Source of the DNA: Candidatus Limnocylindrales bacterium
Lineage (GTDB): Bacteria; Moduliflexota; Moduliflexia; Moduliflexales; JAUQPW01
DNA length: 64,000 nucleotides
NCBI GenBank assembly: GCA_035559535.1
Contig: DATMBG010000006.1
Location: 1-64,000 of the forward strand
Reading direction: 5' to 3'
The notes below the pieces were generated by a model that was given only the letters and a program-made list of their open reading frames with translations, was not told the origin of the DNA and did no database searches. Of this stretch, positions 9,276 through 17,965 are shown one piece after another. Position numbers and translations under genes: made by a program. The number at the start of each line of letters is the position of its first letter. Within the stretch, counting starts at the first letter, position 1.

Positions 9276-10079
9276 TTAAATCTCCTCTGCAAAAGTTCCA
9301 CGTAATTTTTCGAAAATAAGGTGTCCGACCACATAAGTGATTATACCAATGATAGCTACACGTGCCAGTTCATAGTAATTGGGAGCGCGCCCATAGTAGA
9401 TGATATCATGATACGCGGCAATGAGAGATGCGACCGGGTTTAAAACGATGGTGAATCGCCATTTCTCGGGAATATCCAAGATTCGGTAGATGACCGGGGT
9501 TACAAAAAACCAGAGAGTTAGTACATTGGCCAGGATGTGTTGAATGTCCCGGAAATGAACGCAAAGGGCTGATACCATCAAAGCCAGGCCTAGGGTGAAA
9601 ATCAACTGAATCAGCATAATAAGGGGTAAAACCAACATGACCGAATGGAGCTTAAATCCAAACAGCAGGCTGAGTAAAATGAGAATGGGCAACCCCAGGA
9701 GAAAATTAACTAAATTGGAAAGAACGGTCACAATAGGAAGAACTTCGGCAGGAAATAGAACTTTCTTAACCAGACTTCCACCTGCTAAAATAGAAACAGA
9801 GGCTTCCTGGAGTGAACTGGAAAACCACAACCAGGGGAGTAGGCCACTGAATAGGAAAACAACATAATGATCCATTCCAAAACGGAAATAAATGGAAAAA
9901 ACCAAGGTGTAGACGGAAATAAGTAAGAGGGGATTCAAAAAAGACCATAAAAATCCTAAAATAGAGCCTCGATATCTTGCTTTTAATTCTCTGATTACAA
10001 GGCTTTGGATAAGGCTTCGAAATTTATAGAGTTCTTTCAATTGTGCCCAGATGTCATGAATCCACATAATACAAACCAT
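9276..10079 (-). CDS. ABC-2 type polysaccharide exporter permease (Wzm/TagG-like)
   Basis: A 267-residue integral membrane protein with about six transmembrane segments and the family's N-terminal pattern (IRELKARYRGSILGFLWSFL) followed by NPLLLISVYTLVF. Members move undecaprenyl-linked glycans across the inner membrane together with a Wzt/TagH ATPase. No such ATPase is encoded in this operon or elsewhere in the window, so the partner must be distant. The start is uncertain: Met1 or Met5 (MWIHDIW); GAAGG lies only 2 nt before the first. Gene spacing to both neighbours is short (5 and 42 bp). Confidence 0.9.
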   Translation of the reverse strand: MVCIMWIHDIWAQLKELYKFRSLIQSLVIRELKARYRGSILGFLWSFLNPLLLISVYTLVFSIYFRFGMDHYVVFLFSGLLPWLWFSSSLQEASVSILAGGSLVKKVLFPAEVLPIVTVLSNLVNFLLGLPILILLSLLFGFKLHSVMLVLPLIMLIQLIFTLGLALMVSALCVHFRDIQHILANVLTLWFFVTPVIYRILDIPEKWRFTIVLNPVASLIAAYHDIIYYGRAPNYYELARVAIIGIITYVVGHLIFEKLRGTFAEEI

Positions 10080-10121
10080 AGACCTTCAGGGTTTTAAAAA
10101 TCTGAGAGATCCGTAAAGGAT

Positions 10122-12623
10122 CTATTTTACAACTTCGATTTCCTCGATCATAACCCCTAAATCCCGTAAATCTGGAACATTCAAAGCATCTCTGGGATTC
10201 CAGGTGGGTACGACCAGGGTTAGAGTTAAGGGATCTTCGATGAGATTTGCCGGTATGACCACCTCGTAATCCTGAAAATCTGAGGGTGAGCTACCGGGGG
10301 TAAGGAGTTGAATAACTGCAGCCAGGGTATTTTTGGTAAAAACTTCCATGTTAACTTTAGGGAGAAAATCGGGTCGCCAGGCTCGCATGCGAATCCGAAA
10401 TTTAGACTCTCCAGGAACAAGTACTTTAGCCGTTCCCTTTGTCCAACGATACTTCCTGTTTCCATCGGGTAAATCCTCAATGTGATAAAAGCCTTCAATC
10501 AACCCAAAATCGTTAATTCCTAATTTCAAAAGATATTTACTTACTCCATCCTTTTCTGTCAACCGGTAAACATATAAATCGCTGTAAAGTTCATTGATTT
10601 TCTTCGGTAAATGTCCAATGGCATACTCCATTTCAGGTACTTTCAGGGTAAATTTTTTGGTCAGTTCCAAACTCTGAGGGAGCGGGGTTACAAAATAAAC
10701 CTCCTGCCCTTCCTGGATCCACCGATGGACCAGTTGAATAAACTTTTGATAACTCTCCAGGGTGTTCTGATAAAGGACCAGGGCTTTTTTCTGATAAATA
10801 TATTCTAAGGGAGGAGCGATCCGGATTGTGACATCAAAATTATCCATCACCACAACAGCATTACCCGGAAATACCTTGGCTATTTGATCCATCAGACGAA
10901 TAATCCCTGAATATTCCCGGTGGGTCAGTATAGGTCTGGCAACCACCAAAGAATACGTCAGCAAGAAGATTAAAACGACGGAAAAGATCAATTTGGGGAG
11001 TTGAGGAGTTCCGTTGAAACTTAAGGTGCGAAACTTAAGAAGGTGCCAGAGTGCGTAGGCTGTGAACAGGAGAAACACCGGGATTACCACCGGTACAAAT
11101 CGCCGCATGATCCAAAAATGATCCCAGGCATCTTCGGTACCCTTTAAAACAGAAAAAGAAAAGGTCAAACCGATGAGAAGAAAAAACAGGTTAACCCGGT
11201 CCAGCCGGTTGTGGATGAATAAACAGGCCCCCAGGACTCCCAGAAAAACGGCAACCGGAGATATGTACCATCCCAGATGAACCAGACTATCCATGGCGTA
11301 ATCTCGATCCAGTCGGGCCATCTCGGGGTGATAGACTTCTTGGGCCAGTTGAGGCCGTATAAAGTATGCGTACAGGCTTAAAGCGATAACCAGGAGGGAC
11401 AGGGAAAGGCGGAAATAGGGAGAGGTAAAAATCCCTTGGGATACTAAAATACGAAGGCGTGGAGATAATTTGATGCTTAACCAGAAAAGGATCCCCAGGA
11501 TGATCAGCAGGGAGATTAAAAACTTATGGGATTGGAGTCGTTCCAGGTGTCCCAACATGTAATAAGAATTAAACCAGTAGATGTGAAGAACCGCATGGAG
11601 TAAATTCAGCAGGAAAGGAAAGATAAAGTATCCCTCCAGGGGGGTATAACCCAAAGAAGTTTTTCCATAAACATACAGACCGATGGGGATGAGCAAGAGA
11701 AAGGCCAGAGGTTTAACCAAAAGAGTTAGCCCCAGGGCAACAGCCGAAATCATACCTAACCACCTGTTGGTTTCACGTTGATAGCGGTCATAGGTATAAA
11801 TTCCGGCAAAAATCAGAAATTGGAGCAAAATTTCCGGGGAAGGATAGCGCATATACCAGATTTGAGTTGCATTAACGGTCAGGAGAAGCGCGGATAGAAG
11901 TCCTACCAGGGGGTGGAATATTTGCCTTCCAGCCAGATAAACTCCAAAAATACCTAAAATCCCGAAGAACCCACTAACCCCCAAAGCTCCTTTTAATCCA
12001 AAGGTTAAATAAAAAATGGCTATCCAGACAGAAAATAAAGGAAGAAATTGAGGTAGGATCGTCGACCCTTCTCCAAAAAAGCCCGGATATTTCGCATAAT
12101 TATAATAGGCCGGTTTGTAAAAAAGCTCTTGCTGGGAGGTATCCATACCTTCCAGCAGCTTATCCTGGATTATGAGGGAACCGGTATGGGCCAGGTTAAT
12201 TCCAGTATTTATATAGACACCGGGATCCCGACCACCTAAAATGTACTCAAAAGAATAACTCCCTAAACCCAAGGCAAGTAAGAGGATACAAATAAAAAGA
12301 AACTGATAGAATGAAGGGGTCGGAGAAGGGGTAAGATCTCCTGCTCTTTCGGCCATCCATTCTTTGACCCGTAATTTCTTGGTGAAGAATAATCCTGCTA
12401 ACAGCAAGAGACAATAAAACCCTGACAAAATTAAAAGCCTGGGGAGTGAAAAAACACTTAACTCGGCCAGGATGACTCCAAGGATAGAAACTACCAGGAT
12501 ACTGATCAGTAAAACGAGGAAGGAGGTCTCAAAAAAATCCCATGCTTTCTTTTTCACATAAGGAAAGGTTACAAGTCCTGGAAGAAGAAGGATACCGATG
12601 AGAAGGAGACCTTTTATTATCAT
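10122..12623 (-). CDS. Polytopic membrane glycosyltransferase (GT39/ArnT-like)
   Basis: An 833-residue protein: about a dozen transmembrane segments over residues 1-560, then a periplasmic region of about 270 residues. The first large periplasmic loop contains GGRDPGVYINTGINLAHTG, with an acidic residue placed as in lipid-linked-sugar glycosyltransferases of the GT-C fold, so transfer of a sugar from a polyprenyl-phosphate donor outside the membrane is likely. The C terminus looks like a beta-rich domain. Its ATG overlaps the stop of the upstream methyltransferase gene (ATGA at 12620-12623), indicating coupled translation. The acceptor is unknown; export-linked glycan modification fits the context. 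Confidence 0.8.
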   Translation of the reverse strand: MIIKGLLLIGILLLPGLVTFPYVKKKAWDFFETSFLVLLISILVVSILGVILAELSVFSLPRLLILSGFYCLLLLAGLFFTKKLRVKEWMAERAGDLTPSPTPSFYQFLFICILLLALGLGSYSFEYILGGRDPGVYINTGINLAHTGSLIIQDKLLEGMDTSQQELFYKPAYYNYAKYPGFFGEGSTILPQFLPLFSVWIAIFYLTFGLKGALGVSGFFGILGIFGVYLAGRQIFHPLVGLLSALLLTVNATQIWYMRYPSPEILLQFLIFAGIYTYDRYQRETNRWLGMISAVALGLTLLVKPLAFLLLIPIGLYVYGKTSLGYTPLEGYFIFPFLLNLLHAVLHIYWFNSYYMLGHLERLQSHKFLISLLIILGILFWLSIKLSPRLRILVSQGIFTSPYFRLSLSLLVIALSLYAYFIRPQLAQEVYHPEMARLDRDYAMDSLVHLGWYISPVAVFLGVLGACLFIHNRLDRVNLFFLLIGLTFSFSVLKGTEDAWDHFWIMRRFVPVVIPVFLLFTAYALWHLLKFRTLSFNGTPQLPKLIFSVVLIFLLTYSLVVARPILTHREYSGIIRLMDQIAKVFPGNAVVVMDNFDVTIRIAPPLEYIYQKKALVLYQNTLESYQKFIQLVHRWIQEGQEVYFVTPLPQSLELTKKFTLKVPEMEYAIGHLPKKINELYSDLYVYRLTEKDGVSKYLLKLGINDFGLIEGFYHIEDLPDGNRKYRWTKGTAKVLVPGESKFRIRMRAWRPDFLPKVNMEVFTKNTLAAVIQLLTPGSSPSDFQDYEVVIPANLIEDPLTLTLVVPTWNPRDALNVPDLRDLGVMIEEIEVVK

Positions 12624-14137
12624 GGCAGCTTTCTGGCTATAATGGCATAGTCCCGGTAGCCAAATAAAAGTGTATTCAGCTTTTCCAGGTTTTCGTTCAT
12701 GACCTGAACATAACTTTGCAGGTCGGTATTTTTTAAAGTTTCCGTAAAAGTGAGAAGCTTTACCCCATCGGGTACCGGTGAAGTATATCGAATTTGTACA
12801 TCTGTGAACCCATGGGCCTTCATAAGAAATTCTGCTGTCTGGGGATGGAGAGGTGTTTTATGGGAGAGGTCTACAAAGAAGAATAAAAAGGGTAAAATCG
12901 AGGAGACATTGACCGTCTCCAGAACCACATAGGAATCAGGTTTCAATTTGGCATAGCATAATTTGATCAACTGAATCAGGCTGTCCGGGTCCAAATGTTC
13001 TATCACTTGAGAAGAAAAGATCCCGTCCAGGGAGTTATCTGCCAGGGAATTCAGGTGAGTTAAGGCGTCTGCAACTTCGGCTTTGAGTCCTTTCCCTGTA
13101 CAGTAGGCCACCATCTCCCCGTTGGTATCGATTCCATAGCCTCCAATGTGGTTTTCCCGCATCAGTTCAAGGAATTCTCCTCGCCCACAGCCAATATCCA
13201 GAACCTGTTCACAGTGTTGGAAGAAGGGGAGATAATCGGCCTGCCGCTTTTTGATTTCTAGAGGATCTCCCCGGAATTGATTCTCAAACTGAAGGTACTT
13301 ATGGGCATCGATTTCCCTCCGGTACCGGGATAGCTCTTCTTTAAATTCAGCCGATAAAGAATTTCGATCTACCGGGTGGGGATAAAGTGCTGAATTATCC
13401 GGGTTTAGAATCGACAGTATCCGCTCGAACTTTCGGTTTTGAATATAATAGCCTTGCAAACAGCTCTCCAGCTTCTGTCGAAGCTCCGAGAGGGTTTCTT
13501 TACCAAAAGATATTTTTTCAAAGATAATTTGTTGGATATAGGCCGTTCTCTCGTTCAACACCTGACTGATATAGGCGATTCTCTCATCCAGAATCTGCTG
13601 GGTTTTCAAGGATCGTTCATCTAACAACTGACGAAACAGTTCCGTACGCTCGTCCAGCATTTTTTTTAATCCCATAACCTCTTTCTCCAGATATCTCAAA
13701 ATGTCTCGATCGATATAGTCTATCAAGGCATTGAAGGATTGAACGAATTTGGCATTAACCTCTTTTTGAAGTTCTATCTTCTGAACCAGGATATCCAGGT
13801 GATCGGTTATTTTACCAAGGGTTCGTACAGTTCGGGCATTAAATTCCCGCTGATCTGAAAAAACAGGAGTAAGATACGCATGAATCCAGCGATAAACCAG
13901 CTTTTTTAAAGGAAACAGGAGATACCCCAGCCAGGAGGATGGGGGGGATAGGATGGGTTTTGGCTCGACCTGCCAGGAGTGATGAAGTTCCGAAAGACTT
14001 TCGCCTATGTTACCGGACTCGGGTGGGGTTCGTACACCTTCTAGATCCCAGATTCGGTTTAAGACCTTTAGATATTGGTCCCACATTTGAAAATGAAAAG
14101 AAGAGCGTTCAGATTGTGGAGAATTGCTTTCAGGCAT
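12620..14137 (-). CDS. Hendecad coiled-coil SAM-dependent methyltransferase
   Basis: A 505-residue protein, first gene of the minus-strand glycan operon. Residues about 14-33 form a Trp-rich helix (HFQMWDQYLKVLNRIWDL) and about 70-130 a hydrophobic helical module, both shared with the coiled-coil protein at 5992-6828. Residues about 161-215 hold five 11-residue repeats (LDERTELFRQL, LDERSLKTQQI, LDERIAYISQV and two more). A class I methyltransferase domain follows, with the SAM loop VLDIGCGRGEF at 312-322 and GYGIDTN as the acidic strand. In other O-antigen systems, coiled-coil methyltransferases cap chains and set their length (WbdD-like); I infer a similar role. Confidence 0.85.
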   Translation of the reverse strand: MPESNSPQSERSSFHFQMWDQYLKVLNRIWDLEGVRTPPESGNIGESLSELHHSWQVEPKPILSPPSSWLGYLLFPLKKLVYRWIHAYLTPVFSDQREFNARTVRTLGKITDHLDILVQKIELQKEVNAKFVQSFNALIDYIDRDILRYLEKEVMGLKKMLDERTELFRQLLDERSLKTQQILDERIAYISQVLNERTAYIQQIIFEKISFGKETLSELRQKLESCLQGYYIQNRKFERILSILNPDNSALYPHPVDRNSLSAEFKEELSRYRREIDAHKYLQFENQFRGDPLEIKKRQADYLPFFQHCEQVLDIGCGRGEFLELMRENHIGGYGIDTNGEMVAYCTGKGLKAEVADALTHLNSLADNSLDGIFSSQVIEHLDPDSLIQLIKLCYAKLKPDSYVVLETVNVSSILPFLFFFVDLSHKTPLHPQTAEFLMKAHGFTDVQIRYTSPVPDGVKLLTFTETLKNTDLQSYVQVMNENLEKLNTLLFGYRDYAIIARKLP

Positions 14138-14431
14138 ATAGGTTTCCTATCAACAGCTTGATTTGGTCAAGATGGTTAAGATAACCCTTGCAAATAGATC
14201 AATGAATTATCAGTTACCAGGTTTTGGAGGTATTGTCAAGGAAATGTTAGGGTCTGTCCTGTAATCCTCGGATAGGCGGTATCTAAAAGTGTTATAGATT
14301 CCGGCTAAAAAAATCTTGACACCTTTTAAGGACAGGGGCTAGTCTGGAAGAAAAAAAGTCAGACTTTTTCTCAACTTAACTAAACCTACTGATGGGATGG
14401 GATATCTACTCTAGGAAGGAGACTTCTACCT
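14138..14431. other. Divergent intergenic region with two -35-like boxes
   Basis: It separates the minus-strand glycan operon from livK. A perfect TTGACA occurs on each strand: minus strand at 14239-14234, and plus strand at 14316-14321. Neither has a good -10 hexamer at 16-18 bp, so these are weak promoter candidates only. Confidence 0.35.
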
Positions 14432-15655
14432 ATGGTTAAAAGAAAACTCTGGACGTGTTGGATTATTCCATTAATAATGGGGATTATACATTTAGTTTTG
14501 CTATTTATTAACTCGGGAAATCTTGTTTTGGCTCGGGATGCTATTTTAATCGGAGGTACCCTTTCTGAGACCGGTACTTTTAATACCGACGTAGGTCCTT
14601 TTCGAAAACTTATGGAAAGCTGGGCCGCCATGATCAATGAACGGGGAGGATTACCGGTGGATGGACAAAAGCTTCCCGTTAAGTTCATCCTTTACGATGA
14701 TAAAAGTGATCGGGATACGGTTTTGAAGTTTTATGAGAAGTTGGTAACTGAAGATAAAGTAGATTTACTCATAGGTCCTTACAGCAGCTTTCTGACCCTG
14801 GCAGCCAGTACCGTTGCTGAGAGGCATGGGATTCCCTTTATTGCGGTTGAAGCCAACTCACCCAAGATCTACGAAAGGGGATTCAAATGGATTGTAGGGG
14901 TTTTAGCTCCTGCAACAATCTGGTCTGAGCATTATTTCAATATGATCCGGGCGGAAGGTAAAGCTAAGAGTATCGCTTTTATCTCGGAAGATATCGTTCA
15001 TGCACGGGAAGTTTACGAAGGTGCCATCAAAAAGGCTGAAGAAATCGGGCTTAAAGTTCTCTTTAAAGAAATAGCACCCTCCAAAACAGTAGATTTCAGT
15101 GCACCTATCGCTAAAATGAAGGAATTGGATCCCGATATCGTTTACATTTCCTCTTTCCATCCCTTTGCGGTTGCCTTTATGAAACAGGCTAAAGAGTTAG
15201 ATCTCAATCCCAGGGAGTTTCATCCTATCCATCATGGTATTGGTTTTCTAAGTGCTTTGGGCAAAGATGCCGAGTATGCCGTCGGTGAAACCTATTGGGT
15301 CCCAGGGATTCAAAAAGGGGATGCTAAATTCTTCGAAGAACTTCTCAAAAGATCTGGAATTGATGTAGGAGAGTGGCCCTGGGCAGGTATTCGAATGGGT
15401 GCCTTTGACGCCATTAAGGCAGGAATCGAAAAAGCAGGAACTCTAGAACCTGCCAAATTGATGAACGCTTTGAAGACTCTGTCGGTGGAGACCATTACGG
15501 GAACTCTTCGATTCGATGAAAAAGGGGTAGGTACGATGAATACGATTCCAACTCAGATTCAAAATGGGAAATATGTTTTGATCTGGCCAAAAGAGGAAGG
15601 GATGCCCACCGGTAAACACTGGTATCCGACACCTAAATGGTCAGAACGCCGGTAG
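14432..15655 (+). CDS. livK: ABC transporter substrate-binding protein, branched-chain amino acid type
   Basis: A 407-residue periplasmic binding protein of the LivK/Peripla_BP_6 family. It has an N-terminal signal peptide (KRK, a hydrophobic stretch to about residue 34, LVLA before RDAILIGG), then the family opening IGGTLSETGTFN and conserved VDLLIGPYSS and ADPD-like elements. The ligand may be an amino acid, amide, urea or aromatic compound; the family name does not decide it. livH and livM follow on the same strand, separated by an octamer-repeat island and a hairpin. No livG or livF gene follows. A GAAGGAG site lies upstream of the ATG. Confidence 0.9.
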   Translation: MVKRKLWTCWIIPLIMGIIHLVLLFINSGNLVLARDAILIGGTLSETGTFNTDVGPFRKLMESWAAMINERGGLPVDGQKLPVKFILYDDKSDRDTVLKFYEKLVTEDKVDLLIGPYSSFLTLAASTVAERHGIPFIAVEANSPKIYERGFKWIVGVLAPATIWSEHYFNMIRAEGKAKSIAFISEDIVHAREVYEGAIKKAEEIGLKVLFKEIAPSKTVDFSAPIAKMKELDPDIVYISSFHPFAVAFMKQAKELDLNPREFHPIHHGIGFLSALGKDAEYAVGETYWVPGIQKGDAKFFEELLKRSGIDVGEWPWAGIRMGAFDAIKAGIEKAGTLEPAKLMNALKTLSVETITGTLRFDEKGVGTMNTIPTQIQNGKYVLIWPKEEGMPTGKHWYPTPKWSERR

Positions 15656-15672
15656 ATTGCAGGAGTAAGGAA

Positions 15673-15768
15673 GTGTGGAAGTGTGGGGGTATGGGGGTAT
15701 GGGAGTGTGGAAGTGTGGGAGAATAAGTACTTATATTCCCATACCCCCACACTCCCATACCCCCATAT
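15673..15768. repeat. Octamer tandem repeat island, palindromic (GTRTGGRR)
   Basis: Six consecutive 8-bp units of consensus GTRTGGRR run from 15673. After a centre containing AATAAGTACTTAT, the same units appear in reverse orientation to about 15768. The island lies between livK and livH. An open frame through it (from 15683) adds a meaningless Tyr/Pro/His-rich leader to LivH. Confidence 0.85.
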
Positions 15769-15793
15769 ATTCTACCTTTATTCAGTCAGCGCA

Positions 15794-16669
15794 GTGTCAG
15801 CTCAACTTTTTATACAGATCCTGATAGGGGGACTTCTCCAGGGTGGAATCTATGCCCTGGCAGCCTTTGGGCTTTCCATCTGCTTTGGGGTTTTGGGGGT
15901 TTTAAATGTAGCCCATGGGGAGTTCTTGATGCTGGGGGCTATAACAGCTTATGGACTTTTTAAGTTCTTACATTTTCCCCCCTTATTAACGGCTGTAGGG
16001 ATTTTTCCTTTGTTTCTACTGATCGGTTTTCTCTTTGAACGCTGGCTACTACGACCTATCCGGGCAGGTTCACAACATGAGTTCTTAATTGCTTCGATTT
16101 TGGTGACCCTGGGGGCTTCCTTAACCATAGAGGACGTAGCTTTCTTCCTGCTGGAACAGGCTTCTATAAGTATTCCTTTTTCTCTACCTTCGCTGAAATG
16201 GAGGGGAATTGTCATTCCTTCGATTCGATTAATCATCTTAGGCATTATAGTTTGTTTAACCTTACTGGTTCACTTTTATCTCAGGTATTCCTTTACAGGA
16301 AAAGCAATGCGGGCTATTACCCAGAATCGAGAGGGCGCTCTGGTTGTGGGAGTGAATGTCTCCCGTATCGCCATGATTACCTTTGGAATTGGCACGGCTC
16401 TGGCCGCTACCGCAGGAGCGTTCTATGTGATTCTCTTTGCGGTAACCCCCTCTATGGGCATTCCCCTGACAGTTCGCTATCTTTCCATAGTGGTTCTGGG
16501 TGGACTCGGTAGTTTAATGGGCTCTTTACTGGGTGGGATCATCCTGGGTCTTACTGAGGCGATTACCAGCTTTTATGTGGGAGGTCATTGGGTTCCGGCT
16601 TCGTCTTTTTTTCTCTTAATTTTGGTTTTGCTTCTAAGACCTCAAGGATTGCTGGGATATAAATCTTAG
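15794..16669 (+). CDS. livH: Branched-chain amino acid type ABC permease LivH
   Basis: A polytopic permease with about eight membrane segments and the family's opening QILIGGLLQGGIYALAAFGL and the GVLNVAHGEFLMLGA signature. I chose GTG at 15794 (VSAQLFIQ) because the longer frame from 15683 translates the octamer-repeat island. No clear Shine-Dalgarno precedes this GTG, so the exact start is uncertain. The protein would form half of the membrane channel with LivM. A 9-bp hairpin lies between the two genes. Confidence 0.88.
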   Translation: MSAQLFIQILIGGLLQGGIYALAAFGLSICFGVLGVLNVAHGEFLMLGAITAYGLFKFLHFPPLLTAVGIFPLFLLIGFLFERWLLRPIRAGSQHEFLIASILVTLGASLTIEDVAFFLLEQASISIPFSLPSLKWRGIVIPSIRLIILGIIVCLTLLVHFYLRYSFTGKAMRAITQNREGALVVGVNVSRIAMITFGIGTALAATAGAFYVILFAVTPSMGIPLTVRYLSIVVLGGLGSLMGSLLGGIILGLTEAITSFYVGGHWVPASSFFLLILVLLLRPQGLLGYKS

Positions 16670-16683
16670 TTTTGCCATTTTAT

Positions 16684-16705
16684 CTATCTGCCTGCTGGCA
16701 GATAG
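16684..16705. other. Intercistronic hairpin livH-livM
   Basis: A perfect 9-bp stem (CTATCTGCC / GGCAGATAG) with loop TGCT and no T-tract. It is the first of several similar spacer hairpins on this strand. Confidence 0.6.
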
Positions 16706-16756
16706 AAACCAGGATCATCTATTATCTCCTTTGCCTATGGTCAATAGAGGCAGTAA

Positions 16757-17761
16757 ATGATAGCAAGAACAAATGGCAAAGAGGGTAAGTTACAACGATT
16801 GGCATCCCTGTTCAGTTTGCAACGCCTTCCGATTTTCATTATTTTAGTTATCCTCTTGCTTGCTCCCTACCTGGTAGGGTCCTATAAGGTGATTTTCCTT
16901 TACCTGATCTTTAAATATTTATCCCTGGCCGCCAGCTATGATATAATAGGTGGTCGGATGGGGTATATGAATTTAGGGCATTCGTCATTTTTCGGTATTG
17001 GGACTTACACGTTTGGTATTCTTTTCTCCAAAGGATTTGGAATGGTTTTCTCTCTCACGGCGGCAGTTATATTGGCCGTTCTCTTTGCTTTAGGTATAAG
17101 TTACCCGCTCTTTCGCCTTAGAGAAGCGTACTTTGCTCTGGCTACCTTTGGCTTGATGACACTCCTTGAATTGCTGGCCTTCAATCTAACGGGTCTGACA
17201 GAAGGTGCAGCCGGATTATCCATTATGCCAGGGGTATCCGGTAGGTGGCTTCTTCTGATTTCTTACTATCTGGCTTTGACCACAGCCCTGGTAACGTTGA
17301 TAACCAATTACTTGATTGCCAACAGTCGATTTGGACTTGCCCTCGCAAGTATTCGAGAAGATGAAGAAGTTGCAGAAACCTCCGGAGTTCCTACCTTTCG
17401 ATATAAGCAACGGGCCCTGGTGATAAGTTCTATTTTTCCGGCTCTCATGGGTGGGATTAACATGTGGCAGTTAACTTTTACAGATCCCGAAGGAGCTTTT
17501 GGTATTGAAGTTGCACTAACACCCGTTATCATGGCTATGCTCGGTGGTACCGGGACTCTTTGGGGTCCCGTAATTGGAGTTGTTTTTGTTACCCTTGTCC
17601 AAGAACTTCTCTGGACGCGAATGCCATATTTGCATCTGGCTGTTTATGGAGTGGCGTTGCTTTGGGTAGGCCTTCTTTTACCAGGTGGCCTGGTGAGTAT
17701 TAAAGGATTTAATTTTTTTAAAAAGCTATTTTTACCCATTGGTAAAAACAGTCGGAAATAG
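16757..17761 (+). CDS. livM: Branched-chain amino acid type ABC permease LivM
   Basis: A 334-residue permease with about nine membrane segments. The family signature GGRMGYMNLGHSSFFGIGTY is near residues 66-85 and the cytoplasmic coupling region ANSRFGLALASIREDEEVAE is near 189. It pairs with LivH. The next gene is a response regulator, so the two ATPases (LivG, LivF) normally found downstream are missing from the locus. They may be encoded elsewhere, or the operon may have been truncated. GAGG lies 6-9 nt before the ATG. Confidence 0.92.
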   Translation: MIARTNGKEGKLQRLASLFSLQRLPIFIILVILLLAPYLVGSYKVIFLYLIFKYLSLAASYDIIGGRMGYMNLGHSSFFGIGTYTFGILFSKGFGMVFSLTAAVILAVLFALGISYPLFRLREAYFALATFGLMTLLELLAFNLTGLTEGAAGLSIMPGVSGRWLLLISYYLALTTALVTLITNYLIANSRFGLALASIREDEEVAETSGVPTFRYKQRALVISSIFPALMGGINMWQLTFTDPEGAFGIEVALTPVIMAMLGGTGTLWGPVIGVVFVTLVQELLWTRMPYLHLAVYGVALLWVGLLLPGGLVSIKGFNFFKKLFLPIGKNSRK

Positions 17762-17965
17762 TTGGATGGAGGTAAGTTAGAAGGAATTTAACATCGCCAG
17801 GATAAGTGGTTTTGAGTAGAACAGCCTGCTTCCGGCTGTCCTGTTTAAAGGCAATTAGAAAAATTACCCCAAGGTAATCAGATAATACCTTCTTTAAGAG
17901 ATCGGTATAAGAAGAGAGAATTAGAATCAAAAAAGATCTAAAAACCTCTTCTGGGAAGAATAACC

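Noticed and set aside
15559-15793. Tyr/Pro/His-rich peptide and the N-terminal extension of LivH
   Set aside because: Translation of the octamer repeat; real homology of LivH begins at the GTG at 15794.
17821-17839. ACAGCC/GGCTGT hairpin after livM as terminator
   Set aside because: Only 6 bp and no T-tract; too weak to call.
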